Assembly (NCBI GenBank): GCA_903813345.2
Contig: CAIIXF020000010.1
Coordinates: 30,190,828-30,254,827 of the forward strand
DNA length: 64,000 nucleotides
Direction: 5' to 3'
Source of the DNA: Owenia fusiformis
Taxonomy: Eukaryota; Annelida; Polychaeta; Sabellida; Oweniidae
Shown here: piece after piece, positions 50,881 through 61,625 of the stretch
How the letters are laid out: each line of letters begins with the position of its first letter
Numbering within the stretch: position 1 is the stretch's first letter
The notes under the pieces: model-generated
Told to the model about the DNA's origin: nothing
The model's input: only the letters and a program-made list of their open reading frames with translations
Databases searched by the model: none
Program-made: the position numbers and the translations under genes

Positions 50881-51922
50881 TGAGAAAAAATGGTGTTACC
50901 ATGAACACTGAGTGGTTTCATCTTTATCAGATGCTTTAAGTATCTACTATACATTTATCCCACAAGTATTGAGTTATCTGTACAATAACACCCAGTGATA
51001 TTTCTGATATTATGGAGATCCGTGTAATATTTTTTAGAAAAATGTTTATCAGCCACACATATAGCTGCTATCATTTATCAGCCACATATCTGTATGATAA
51101 ACAAATTTGAATGTTTTGGATGTTTTTGAACTTTTGATTGTATCATAGGACAAGGCATTAACATGACAAAATGTCACCACCTAGTTGCTGAAAACTTGTA
51201 GAAGTTTTTGAATATAAATTGATCAATTTGAAGCAAGTTGTAAAAATACCTTTTTTGACCCTGAGAAGGTCATTGAAGGTGAAATCTCAAATCTAAAGTC
51301 AGATTTGAACTTCTGAGATTTTGTAGATGAGTTTGAAAAAATGGTCAATTTGAAGCAAGTTGAAAAAAGACCTGTTTGACCTTGAGAAGGTCATTAAAGT
51401 TAAAAAGATTTTTGATCTTGAGAATGTCATTGAAGGTCAACTCTATAGTCTGATTTGAGGTCTTTTGAGAACTTTTAGATGATTTTGAAAAAAATTGGTC
51501 AATTTGAAGCAAGTTGAAAAAAGACCCCCTTGACCTTTTTTGACCTTGAGAAGCTCAGTGAAGGTCAAATCTCAAATTTAAAGTCAGATTTGAACTTCTG
51601 ATAACTTCTAGATGATTTTGAAAAAATGGTCAATTTGAAGCAAGTTGAAAAAAGACCTTTTTGACCTTTTTTGACCTTGAAAAGGTCTTTGAAGTTCAAA
51701 TCTTAAATATAAAGTCAGATTAGAATTTCTTAAAACTTGTAAATGATTTTGAAAAAACTGAAGTCAGTCTTAACAGTATTTGTTAAGTTATTGGAAGTTC
51801 TAAGAATTTGTTACAGACGCCAACCGCCAACCACAACCCCCGTTTGCCAACCGCCGATCACCAACCGCTGCCAAAAAAATGGAGACCATAACAATATGTT
51901 ACCACTTTTTGATGGTGACATA
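50881..51922 (+). repeat. Duplication block with GACCTT-rich repeats (copy B)
   Basis: Homologous to 30515-31230 and 62820-63820. 51180-51922 holds the GACCTT/AAGGTC repeats, ending in 'ccactttttgatggtgacat'. Confidence 0.8.
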
Positions 51923-52514
51923 ACTAGAAAAACAGCAACTCCACGGAGTAGCAAATCCCACCGAACAAAACATATTATGCTTCTTTATAGCTAGTGTAAA
52001 TGTTGAAATGTTTGTGCAATTTGTGATAGAAGAATGAAATTTGGCACAAAGTTAGTTTATACCATTGTGAACTAGGCATCATCATATAAAATTTGAACCA
52101 AATCCGTTCACTGGTATATGAGTTAACAAAGATTACGTTTTTTTACGAAAATTGGCCGCCATCTTAAAATTCAGCCGCCATCTTGAAAATTATTTCTTGA
52201 ACATAGCTACTGTGTCTCTAAGCATCATCATATACAATTTGAACCAAATCCGTCAATTGGTATTGGAGTTATCGCCCGGACGGAAGGATGGACAGACGGA
52301 TGTCATTTGTTATTGCTGCATTGGTTTCTTCATTCGTTGTCTTCTTTCTTTGTCTTCTTTCTTTGTCTTGATTTGATTGTGATTTTGGTTATCTTTCTTC
52401 AGGGTCCACAGACTTGAGACTGCGCGTAGGTGGGTTAAACGTTTTGATATGGACGGACGGATGGACGGACGGACGGCTTCTCTATATCCCCCTCGAACTT
52501 CGTTCGGTGGGATA
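51923..52514 (+). mobile_element. ATC-hairpin element 4 (complete, with empty site)
   Basis: 592 bp inserted in the sequence 'gacata|ataaaccc', which is uninterrupted at 31225-31236 and 63820. Left end ACTAGAAAAACAGCAACTCC with hairpin ACTCC-ac-GGAGT, then ATCCCACCGAAC. It holds AAAATTGGCCGCC and CCATCTTGAAAAT blocks, a GGACGGACGG microsatellite, and the terminal hairpin ATCCCCCTCGAAC-ttc-GTTCGGTGGGAT. Any target duplication is at most 3 bp (ata). Non-coding. Confidence 0.75.
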
Positions 52515-53319
52515 ATAAACCCAACATTAGATCATTTCTAGTGATATCAATTTATTGCCTTGTAGATAACAAATATCAACACTCATCATTTGCTTCGATC
52601 ACTTGTGTTGATATTTAATAACAACTCATCGATAAAATTGATATCACTCAAAATGATCTGATATATGTATATATCAACATTTTGATCCATTTGAAACGTT
52701 TATTTGTGTAAAGTTATAATAGTTATCACATCTTAAATGCGTCAAATATGCTAGGCAAAACATTCCCTTTTTACTTGAGATTAAATTCTTAACAGGAAAA
52801 AACAAAATGAGTGTCAATGCCAAATGCCTATGAGCATGACAATACCTAAAAAACATGTTTCCAATATTAAACTATAGGTTTTTGGTTGATATATTACTAT
52901 TGATATATTACTATGAAGTAAACAGTTCGATTGCCCTACTCTCTTTATTTAAAATTTTTTCTATCACCCTTCAGCCTATGTATTATACTGTAGAATCAGC
53001 TAACGTTTAAAATGTGTTTGTTCAAGGACTTTTATAAGTGGGATCAATACAACAAGGGACATTTCTCAATAGAAAGGGGATTCCCCGTTTTACTAATCGG
53101 AAATTCCAAATTTGTTCGAAAAACAAAGTGATTAATATTGAAATAGGATGTAAACTCTTAACTGCTTGGTATAAAAGTCATTGGATGAAGTCAAAGAACA
53201 TATAATAATTTCCTGGCTCCTGTTTGAATGTGAAGGTCTAAATATCATGAGGAAGGTACCTGAATTAATAAACAAAAAAGAACAGGCTTTAACATAAACA
53301 ATTATTTAATCAATACAAG
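52515..53319. other. Duplicated upstream DNA of gene 3
   Basis: Homologous to 31240-32363 with indels. No gene. Confidence 0.7.
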
Positions 53320-53639
53320 CTGTACTAGAATGAGCCCTCTAAGGATGGTAGGTGATGTCAATTATATTCTCAAATGCAGCCAAGTACATAGTACATTAAG
53401 ATAATTTATCTTATTAAATAAAAATGGGATATGTTGTTCCTGATTGTTCCTGTTGACTTTGCCTAATTAATATCATCATAATAGTGTGATGATATATAAT
53501 GCTTCAGACAGAATAACTTTATTTGAAATTCATCATACAGACATAAGTCCTCATACAAAGGGATTGCACCTTAAGACGTTAACGATTTGGAGTAAAAAGT
53601 TGGAATTAAATACAGTACATTTCACTCATTGCACATTAT
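53320..53639 (+). promoter_or_regulatory. Conserved upstream region of sensor gene 3
   Basis: Homologous to the other two upstream regions. 'cagacataag' at 53538 is 102 bp before the ATG and 'ttaagacgtta' follows. Likely promoter and leader. Confidence 0.55.
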
Positions 53640-55649
53640 ATGATAATGGAAACAGGTAGCAGTAATAGTAACAGTAGTAGTCATAGAGGAAATAGATCTA
53701 GTAGAAGGAGACAGAAAGTAATCACATCTTTAATCAAGAACACTCTCACTGCAACTGAAAAAAAACAACTTTCTCAACATGTAACTGAAATACACAACTT
53801 GGTTAAACTGAAACACAGTAAAGAAGACATAGACAGCCATGTACAGTATATCAGGACTCAAGTTATACAACCAATTCTTGATAAATTCAACAAAATGCAC
53901 CCAGCATTAGCAGTGGATGATGTACTACTGAATGGAAGCATGTCAAATAAAAGTAAAATAGAATTTCCTAATGAGATTGATTTTGTTCTCCCAATGGCAC
54001 TCTCCAGATATGTAGAGATCTCATATGGTTATAATGAAGGCTGGTTAGATGTATGGTTAGCTGATGATGAACCTCACATTGATTTACTAAATCTCACTAA
54101 GAAACATCCAAAGTTAATACTATATGGCAATTCACTATCTTCAAAATATTTAACTGAGAGTATTATACATGAAGCTGTTGCAGAGTGTTTATCACAACTA
54201 CACACTGAAGGTGTACTGATCTATAAGAGAAAGGAATTTCTGACATGGATGCCTGTAGAATCATTTCAGCTGGAAGAGAATACAGTCATCCTGCAAGAGA
54301 GACCACATGGTCCATGCATCCAACTCAGGGTGTGGGGACCATTGTGTGTAACTGACATAGACATTGCATTCTGTCTGAAAATACTCAATATACCTCAGCT
54401 GCCTCATACAGAGGACAGCTACTTTATTGGATTGCCTATGGGATTTGGATGGGTGAAATCATTCTATGAGAAACCAGATGTGCGAGCATCCAGGATAGAT
54501 GATCATCACATGATTATACTGAGAACACTGAAATATATTCTATCACAGTATGAGAAGACACTTCGTGATTATAAAACAGCGTTACATTCACATGCACTAT
54601 TCACCATAGTAAGACATCACCAAGAGCAATGTGATAACAATGCAGAAGATCCATATATTGCTGAATGTTACTGTGACATCTCACACAATCTATGTAAGCT
54701 GTTGCTAAGATCTGTAGAGAATACAACAGAGGTTGGAGTAAGTGACGATTGGCTTGAAGATCTCTTTGATAAAGACTGTCCTGATATGTATATTAATAAA
54801 TCAGTTGGTGATTATGTAAGCATTCTAACAAGAATATTCCTACTTGTTGTGCACATCCTACCAGAACTACTGACATCATCACATGTAAATTCTCCTGAGT
54901 TCTACTGTGAATATCTGAAGCTGGTATTTAAAGAGTCTGAGCTAGAATACAAGAGACAAATTATACTACAGAATCCATACTGGATGTTTACATCTAGTGA
55001 GAGGGAAGAGATCTCATCTGTAGAGGATGTGGAGGAATTAAGAGAATATGATAATGATGATTATGATGATTATGATTATTATGATGGTTATGATCGTGGT
55101 TATGATTATCCAGTTATGGTTGATACAGAGAGAATTCTGTCAAGACTGAAACCTAAGATAACCTCATTGCAATCAAACATTCAATCTCATAGCAGTGAAC
55201 CCAGTGCATGTGAGGCCAATACCAAGCCAAATTATACCCACTTTTTATCTCAAACATCCTCATTAGGATCTCACTTCACTGAACTAGTGCCTGCTGTCTC
55301 ACACCATTATTCTAACTCTGCTCCCATAACTTATCAATCATCCCAGACCCAAGCAGGACTTCACCATGTTATATACCAGGATTTGCAAGCTGAACATTCC
55401 TTCCATGTTATATACACAAAAAACAAGGCAGGATTCCTGGAGCATATGGTAGACTTGTTTAAAACTCAAGGCATTGAGTCTGAGCCAATTTACAGAAATA
55501 CTGAATTTGAGGAACAATGTAATAGTCATCAAAAGTGCTCAAAATGTGGGGAAAGCAACCATGTGACTAGTACATGTTGGTGCCGTAAACCTGTGAGATG
55601 TTTCCGATGTAATCAGCTTGGACATAAAAGGAAATTATGCCCATCATAA
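53640..55649 (+). CDS. cGAS/Mab-21-like nucleotidyltransferase with two CCHC zinc knuckles (paralogue 3)
   Basis: A single-exon frame of 669 codons from ATG ATA ATG. Layout as paralogue 1: basic N-terminal patch (SSRRRQK, about 20-26), Gly99-Ser100, Glu112-x-Asp114 (PNEIDFVL), Asp239/Asp241 (CVTDIDIAF), helical lobe, Asp/Tyr tract (about 471-490), a longer linker (about 512-575, Ser/Thr/His-rich) and two CX2CX4HX4C knuckles (Cys633-Cys636-His641-Cys646; Cys654-Cys657-His662-Cys667). It ends two residues after the last knuckle because of one extra C relative to paralogue 1. The putative catalytic residues are all kept. Residues 127-150 and 197-206 differ strongly from the paralogues, while the flanking stretches are nearly identical even at the DNA level. 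Likely an immune-type nucleotide second-messenger enzyme; ligand unknown. Confidence 0.85.
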   Translation: MIMETGSSNSNSSSHRGNRSSRRRQKVITSLIKNTLTATEKKQLSQHVTEIHNLVKLKHSKEDIDSHVQYIRTQVIQPILDKFNKMHPALAVDDVLLNGSMSNKSKIEFPNEIDFVLPMALSRYVEISYGYNEGWLDVWLADDEPHIDLLNLTKKHPKLILYGNSLSSKYLTESIIHEAVAECLSQLHTEGVLIYKRKEFLTWMPVESFQLEENTVILQERPHGPCIQLRVWGPLCVTDIDIAFCLKILNIPQLPHTEDSYFIGLPMGFGWVKSFYEKPDVRASRIDDHHMIILRTLKYILSQYEKTLRDYKTALHSHALFTIVRHHQEQCDNNAEDPYIAECYCDISHNLCKLLLRSVENTTEVGVSDDWLEDLFDKDCPDMYINKSVGDYVSILTRIFLLVVHILPELLTSSHVNSPEFYCEYLKLVFKESELEYKRQIILQNPYWMFTSSEREEISSVEDVEELREYDNDDYDDYDYYDGYDRGYDYPVMVDTERILSRLKPKITSLQSNIQSHSSEPSACEANTKPNYTHFLSQTSSLGSHFTELVPAVSHHYSNSAPITYQSSQTQAGLHHVIYQDLQAEHSFHVIYTKNKAGFLEHMVDLFKTQGIESEPIYRNTEFEEQCNSHQKCSKCGESNHVTSTCWCRKPVRCFRCNQLGHKRKLCPS

Positions 55650-56389
55650 AACTGAATTAAACATTCAAGTTGTGAAAATTGCAAGATCAACTTAAATACA
55701 ATGTACATAGAATGTCAACAAGTGAATAACAGTGTGATTTGCAGTCCAATGTTACAGGGCATTTATGCAATTATTACCTATTAGGATACACTTTGCACCT
55801 GCCCTCTTCCTTGATATATGAATACATGTATATGATATTATGGCATAATTACAATGATAGCAGCACTGATGAAAACCCAAGTAGAGAGGATAATCAAACA
55901 ACTATACCCTAGACAGAAATGATTTTGCACAATCATGTAAGTAGACCAATCTTTTCTATCAAATGTCTATAGAATCTGTTAAATGTCAATTATTTAAGAT
56001 TTCTAAAATTAGATAATTTGATGTACACTCTTTTACCACATATTTTTTTTCAAAACTAATTAATGGAATTTACCAATTTTGCATGTTAGATTTAACCGGG
56101 CACACCAAAAGTTTGAAGTTCTAAGATTATGTGGACTGATCTTTACATAAGATTGTTGCTAATATACTATAAGTTTTCTATTCACATTTTAACCCTTCCT
56201 AACACATTGGTGACAAAAATATGCACAAAATGACTCTGTCATTCCTGAAAAATTGGCCTGAAAATTGATACGATGTTTTATCCATTTCCATAGACAGCAA
56301 GGTTATCGCAAACAATTACTAACAATTCTAACTTGAATTATGAATATTTTCTGTCCTTAAATAATGAATCATAACTTCATGTTTTTCAG
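55650..56389 (+). other. 3' flank of gene 3
   Basis: 55650-55905 matches the flank of gene 1 and is probably the 3' UTR. The remainder is AT-rich, with no gene. Confidence 0.5.
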
Positions 56390-56880
56390 AATGGATGCAT
56401 CACCCCATAGAGCACTACCTCACTATCTCCCCCAACATCCCAAGAATGAATGGCAAGTCCCTGGCTCATCAAAGGTATGTTGAATGTTGATGTGATATTC
56501 TAATGTTGAGACTGGACTCTATTATATACACATATACAAACTGTACTTTAATGATGAATCATAACGTCATGTATTTCAGAGAAAATGCATTACCCGAAAG
56601 AGCACTACCTCACTATCTCCCCTTTACATCCCAAGAATAAATGGAAAGTCCCTGGCTCAACAAAGGTATGTTGAATGTTGATGTGATATTCTAATGTTGA
56701 GACTGGACTCTATTATATACACATATACAAACTGACACTGGACTCTATTATATATACAAACTGAACTTAAATGATGAATCATAACTTCATGTATTTCAGA
56801 GTGAATGCATTACCCCAAACAGCACTACCTCACTATCTCCCCTCAACATCCCAAAAATAAATGGATAAACAGCACAGGTA
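56390..56880 (+). repeat. Three more 86-bp exon-like units
   Basis: Units at 56390-56474 (85 bp, one base lost), 56580-56665 (86 bp, open frame) and from 56800 (with TGA, and cut by the next element at 56881). Splice-like edges are as in the 35.5-kb array. Both arrays lie 0.7-1.0 kb after a sensor gene. Confidence 0.6.
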
Positions 56881-58158
56881 GTATCTAAAGCCCCGCTATG
56901 ATTTAGAAGTCGCGAGCAAATACCCGCTGAAATCGCGAGCAACTAAAAGAAAAGAAGGGTTATCTTTTGTTTACTAAATTGTATGTTGTAAAAAGCGTTT
57001 TCATTTAATTTTACTCAATTATTACATGGTATTGATACTAAAAAGCAACTTCTGCAAAAAAGGATCACGAGCTGATGTTCTGAGTTTTGTTATTCGATAA
57101 TTGGAGAGAGAATGTATCATCTTGAATCTTTATCTATATATTTCTATATTTTATAGCTGAAGAAGGTCATTGCCCTTCAGTTGAAATGGTCATAGTAATA
57201 TGAAATGAAGGTATTGTGAGTTTCACTTCCTAAAGTTTCACAAAAAATTATATATTTCAAATTTAGCATATCCCTTGAGGCCCCGCTTCTACCATGAGCA
57301 ATAAACTAAAGATCCCGCTGAAAACATGAGGAGGCCCCGCTGAAAACATGAGGAGGTCCCGCTGAAATCAGGAGCAAGTGGCTCTCTAAAATGGAGTGAA
57401 GACCGATTTGACTTTGCAAATCTGCCACGACTGTAGCCAACGTCATAAATATATTTAATTATTGATACTCTCCATAGCATATATATATCATATATCATTG
57501 TCATTGTTATTATCGGTTCGAGCAACCCCCCCCCCCTTACCAAAACCTGGCTACGAGCATGATTCCAATAAAACCATTTCACTTAATGTATTTCGACCTG
57601 ACTCCATCGAGAAATTTACCAAGAGAAGATTTTTAATCCATTCCACAACTTTTGACAAGTTTCAAATAGACTAACTCGTTCTTCTTTGTATGCAATATAT
57701 ATTTATATTTCACTGAAGTTACATTATACTGTAGTTCAGTATATTACTACCTTAGAGGATTCAGCACCAATGGCGCACACGTTTGAAAAGGCAATTTATG
57801 GATCAACTGCTAGATGTAAGTAACAAAGGAGTACATCATCCGATTATGAGTCCGAAATAATAATAATCAAATAATTTCATCATTAACAATTAATCGTAGG
57901 TTATGTTAAACGCACGTGTTGCGCGGAAAACATGATGCAAATATGTGTCATATTCTGCACTAAATATGGCATATTCACTTGCGGTGTATGACAGATTCAG
58001 CTGCAGTATATTGCATACCCACTAAGCAATGAGAACACGATTCGGAAGTACGCAATTGTCAATTGCATTGATTGAACAAACGGGTAATCATTGTGTCATT
58101 TTCACCTGCGGTATATGACATATTCGGCAAGTGAGTATGACATATTCTGCAGGTGACT

Positions 58159-58490
58159 ATCAGGTATTCACTGAAATAAATGTATCGCATATTCACGGCG
58201 GAATATCACATACTCACATACTCATCTGCGGAATATGCCATAAACTGCAGATGAGTATGGCATATACTGTATACCTGTATCACAAATACCACGCAACCAT
58301 AAATGTATGCCATACTCCGCGTAACATCGTATCTGTTACGCGGAATATGGCATATATTCATGGTTGCGTGGTATTTGTGATACGGGTGTATATGCCATAT
58401 TCAGCTGTGGTATATGGCGTATTCCGCAGGTGAGTATGGCATATTCCGTATTGAATATGTGATACATTGATTTCAGTGAATACCTGATAT
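58159..58490. repeat. Imperfect 330-bp palindrome (GGCATATTC words)
   Basis: 'atcaggtattcactgaaat' at the left pairs with 'atttcagtgaatacctgat' at the right. The centre is near 58330 (CCGCGTAAC / GTTACGCGG). Words such as CATATTC..CTGCGG recur inside and just upstream (57950-58140). A fold-back MITE, or a source of a hairpin RNA; not coding. Confidence 0.7.
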
Positions 58491-58817
58491 TTTAATAAAT
58501 ATTTAAAAACAAAAACTTGAATATTATTGTTAAATGTTATTGTTAAATTATAAAAGTAGAACCTGAATTATCATGGAGACTTTGTGGTTCTCCTTTCTCT
58601 CTAAATTTCATCTTCTTGCAACTTGGGGTGTCTTTGTTTAATACAAGACTCATTACCCTGAACCTCAGGCTTCAATTAAGTTCATTCTTGAAATGATATC
58701 CACCTTTCTTCTATACATTTTGATATGGATGCAACTCTATAAAATGTTTGACGAAATCTCTGGTGGCTTGAAGTTGGAATGGAAACATTAGAAACCTGGC
58801 CCTAGAATGAAACAGTA

Positions 58818-59909
58818 TAGTAGCCCGGACAGAATTGTTCAATGGTCACTTTTTCTTTAATAACTTTTTCAATTTTCAGTATTATCAAAATTCGATTACA
58901 TGTTTGAAAACTAGAGTAAAATTCTGACATACAAAAAACATATTTAAGGAACATCTCTAAATTTATTGATATTATAGGCATTCAAGGTATGACTGGCGCA
59001 AATACATAATTCATCATTTTGCCTCATATTTGTCCAAATGGCGGCATATTTTGTGAATTTGAATGTTCATCAGTTGAAAGGTAATATTTAACGATTGTCA
59101 CAGGACTATAGGGCCATGCTGCCACCATTACAATCCTGATGTAATGCAACAACTGACCAATCATCAAATACAAGAAGTCAACTCCCTCCAATGGTATATG
59201 AAATCAACTCTATTGAAATGTTCGGGGTTGTGTTCAAGAGGATGTGAAAAGGTGGCGCCCCAATGTGTGGGGTGTGGCGAGAGTAGGTCCTCAATCTTTT
59301 CAAGAGCTCCAAACAGCCATCTCAGAGGCCACTGAAAAGCTCAAGAACAATTCACATGCATGCCAAGGATGGGTTAAGGGGCGTGTGACTGGGAAAGACA
59401 TGACAGACTGTGGTAGTATGACCCTACAGTTGCACAGGTTAAACGATCTAGGGTTGCTAATTCACTACGAGTAACAATGGAATGGCCAAAAAACTTAAGT
59501 CCTACGACCTTACCAATATACTGTACATACAATGTACAAGTACTGGTATACATACAAGTCAATTTAAAGGTTATAAATGCAGCTATTACCTCATACCAAA
59601 GCAGCAGTCTACATGATTTTGTAGGCCTATGCCATTTCTTAAATATTAACTTTCAACTGAACATTCAAACCACTAAATATGCCGCCATTTTGAACAAATA
59701 TGAGACGAAATGGTGAATTATGTATTTGCGTCACTCATACTATGAACACCTATAATATCAATAAATTAAGGAATGATCCTTAAATATTTTTTTTGTATGT
59801 CAGAATTTTACTCTAGTTTTCAAATATGTAATCAGATTTTGATAATACTGAAAATCAAAAAAGTTATTAAAGAAAAGGTGACCATTGAACAATTCTGTCC
59901 GGGCTACTA
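58818..59909. mobile_element. 1.09-kb element with about 275-bp inverted ends
   Basis: TAGTAGCCCGGACAGAATTG at the left and its reverse complement at the right. The arms extend to about 59095 and from about 59635. The 540-bp centre has a + strand frame (59244-59474; RWRPNVWGVARVGPQSFQEL) that may be a decayed coding remnant, not recognised. Nested inside 56881-60494. Confidence 0.7.
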
Positions 59910-60494
59910 TATACAGTAATTATTAGGAGTACTTAACTTGGTCTTTCGTGTACGTTTATTTGAAGAACCTCAATATTTTATGTAATAGTAATGAGCTTTC
60001 CTCGTGATCGAAGCGGGTACTCGTGATATCTGCTCCTGTTTTCAGCGGGACCTCCTCATGTTTTCAGCGGGGCTTCCTCATAACTTCAGCGGGGCCACTG
60101 GCACACCTTCAATGATGTATTTCACCCCCACAGTGGATGTTTTTGAAAACAAACTGATCAATACATACAATGTTGGTCAAATATTCATAATGAGGTATGT
60201 ATATCGTAGTTCGTGTCTCTATTTTAACCATAAAAGTAATATGTTAACAGTAAATTATTCAAACGTGCATATTGACGCCCGTTTCTTCCGTGCCAGTAAA
60301 AATAGTTATCTTTCATGTCATTGTTTGTGAAGATATACCTGTTCTGAAAGTATACCTAAAGTATCAAAGAACAGTAATGCGTATTCTTACCTTTTTGGTC
60401 CACATTTCCAGATGAATTAAATAAAAAGGACTTTGCTCGTGATTTCAGCGGGAACTTGCTCGCGACCTCTCAATTATAACGGGGCTTTGGATAC

Positions 60495-60780
60495 AACCCG
60501 TGAACAGTATATTTGACCATAGTAACTAGAAAAACAGCAACTCCACGGGGTATCAAATCCCACCAAACAAAATATATTTAGACTATTAGTGGCCATCTTG
60601 AATTTCCTTCTTGAGCAGAGCTTGTTTGTCCCTAAGCATAAACATATAAAATGTAAACCATATCTCTCAATTAGCATTTAAGTTATCAAAGATAACATTT
60701 CTTTTTTATGAAATATTGCAGCCATTTTGAAATTCAGCCACCATTTTCAAAATCTTTCTCGAACAGAAATATCATTTCTT
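60495..60780 (+). repeat. 5' part of an ATC-hairpin element
   Basis: 'taactagaaaaacagcaact', 'ccacggggt' and 'aaatcccaccaaacaaaat' match the left end of the 37.7-kb element, and 'agtggccatcttgaa' follows. The right end is missing. Confidence 0.65.
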
Positions 60781-60809
60781 TACTTTCATATTTTGTAAGG
60801 TTGTTTTTA

Positions 60810-61619
60810 GCCTTGCCCAAGTTGGTCTCTTTTACTTATCTTGATTTTGTATTATGACCGCCTTGTACCCAAGAGAAGGCCATGTGCTTTACCGACCAAA
60901 TGTTTATGATGGTAAAATTTGACCAATCAATGACAGCCCTGACGCATTCGCTCATTATTATGCACGGTCAAAAACAAGTACACTTTTCACCGGGACTTTT
61001 CACAAACAAATCTTGCACAAATTCATCATGAAAATACAAATATTTTATCAGATAAATATCAATAAGAGTTAAGTGGATGCTGGGGCATCGATCGGATTTG
61101 ATTCGATAAGATTTCAACAAGAAACGTTGAAACGATCGCTGAATTCAAATGATCGAACATCTGGTCTGAGATTCAATCACTTAATCAGATTGACGATTAC
61201 ATGGCCGGACCGGACCAGTGCATTTTCACCACGAATTTAGTTTTAAATCAAAATTGAAACGCATGATTTAATTTATATTAATGACCCCTTACATTCCAAT
61301 GTACATTTAATTACATAATATATTGTAACTCTAAAGAAATACTCAATCAGATCATTGAATTTCAAGTTGTAGACAGGTAGTTTGCTTTGTTTATGCAGAT
61401 CAACCTGATAACGTTTTGATTGGTCAATCAGCCTGAAGTCACACATCGTGTCCATGTGATGTTCTAAATCAATAAGGTTTTGCGATACCCCTGACAGCGT
61501 AGGTATTATGGAAATCTCGATACCGCTGAATAAATAATATCAGCAGAGATGTATTGGATTGTACAAGGCGGTAATAATTCAAGATCAGATAAGTAAAAAA
61601 ATACTGACTTGGGCAAGGC
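60810..61619. mobile_element. 810-bp element with about 60-bp inverted ends
   Basis: GCCTTGCCCAAGT... and ...ACTTGGGCAAGGC with inverted continuation (CTTATCTTGA / TCAAGATCAGATAAG, ACCGCCTTGTAC / GTACAAGGCGGT). The copy at 48340-48360 reads straight through ('aaggttgttttcaattctcc'), so this is an insertion. The target duplication is probably gttg(t/c)tt. No transposase. Confidence 0.75.
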
Positions 61620-61625
61620 AAAGTT

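Larger units (their letters stand above)
56881..60494. mobile_element. 3.6-kb DNA element with about 50-bp inverted ends
   Basis: The left end GTATCTAAAGCCCCGCTATG and the right end (reverse complement GTATCCAAAGCCCCGTTATA) continue inward as inverted repeats through CGCGAGCAA and CCCGCTGAAATC. Clusters of CCCGCTGAAAACATGAG-like words face each other at 57278-57370 and 60004-60100, like transposase binding sites. No transposase was recognised. Two further inverted-repeat structures lie inside. It interrupts the last exon-like unit. Confidence 0.75.

Noticed and set aside
53640-55649. Retroviral or retrotransposon Gag, because of the CCHC knuckles
   Set aside because: The nucleotidyltransferase core and Mab-21-like lobe fill the rest of the protein, and no protease, reverse transcriptase, integrase, LTR or primer-binding site lies nearby.
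60004-60330. 108-codon frame
   Set aside because: It starts in the subterminal CCCGCTGAAA repeats of the 3.6-kb element and shows no domain.
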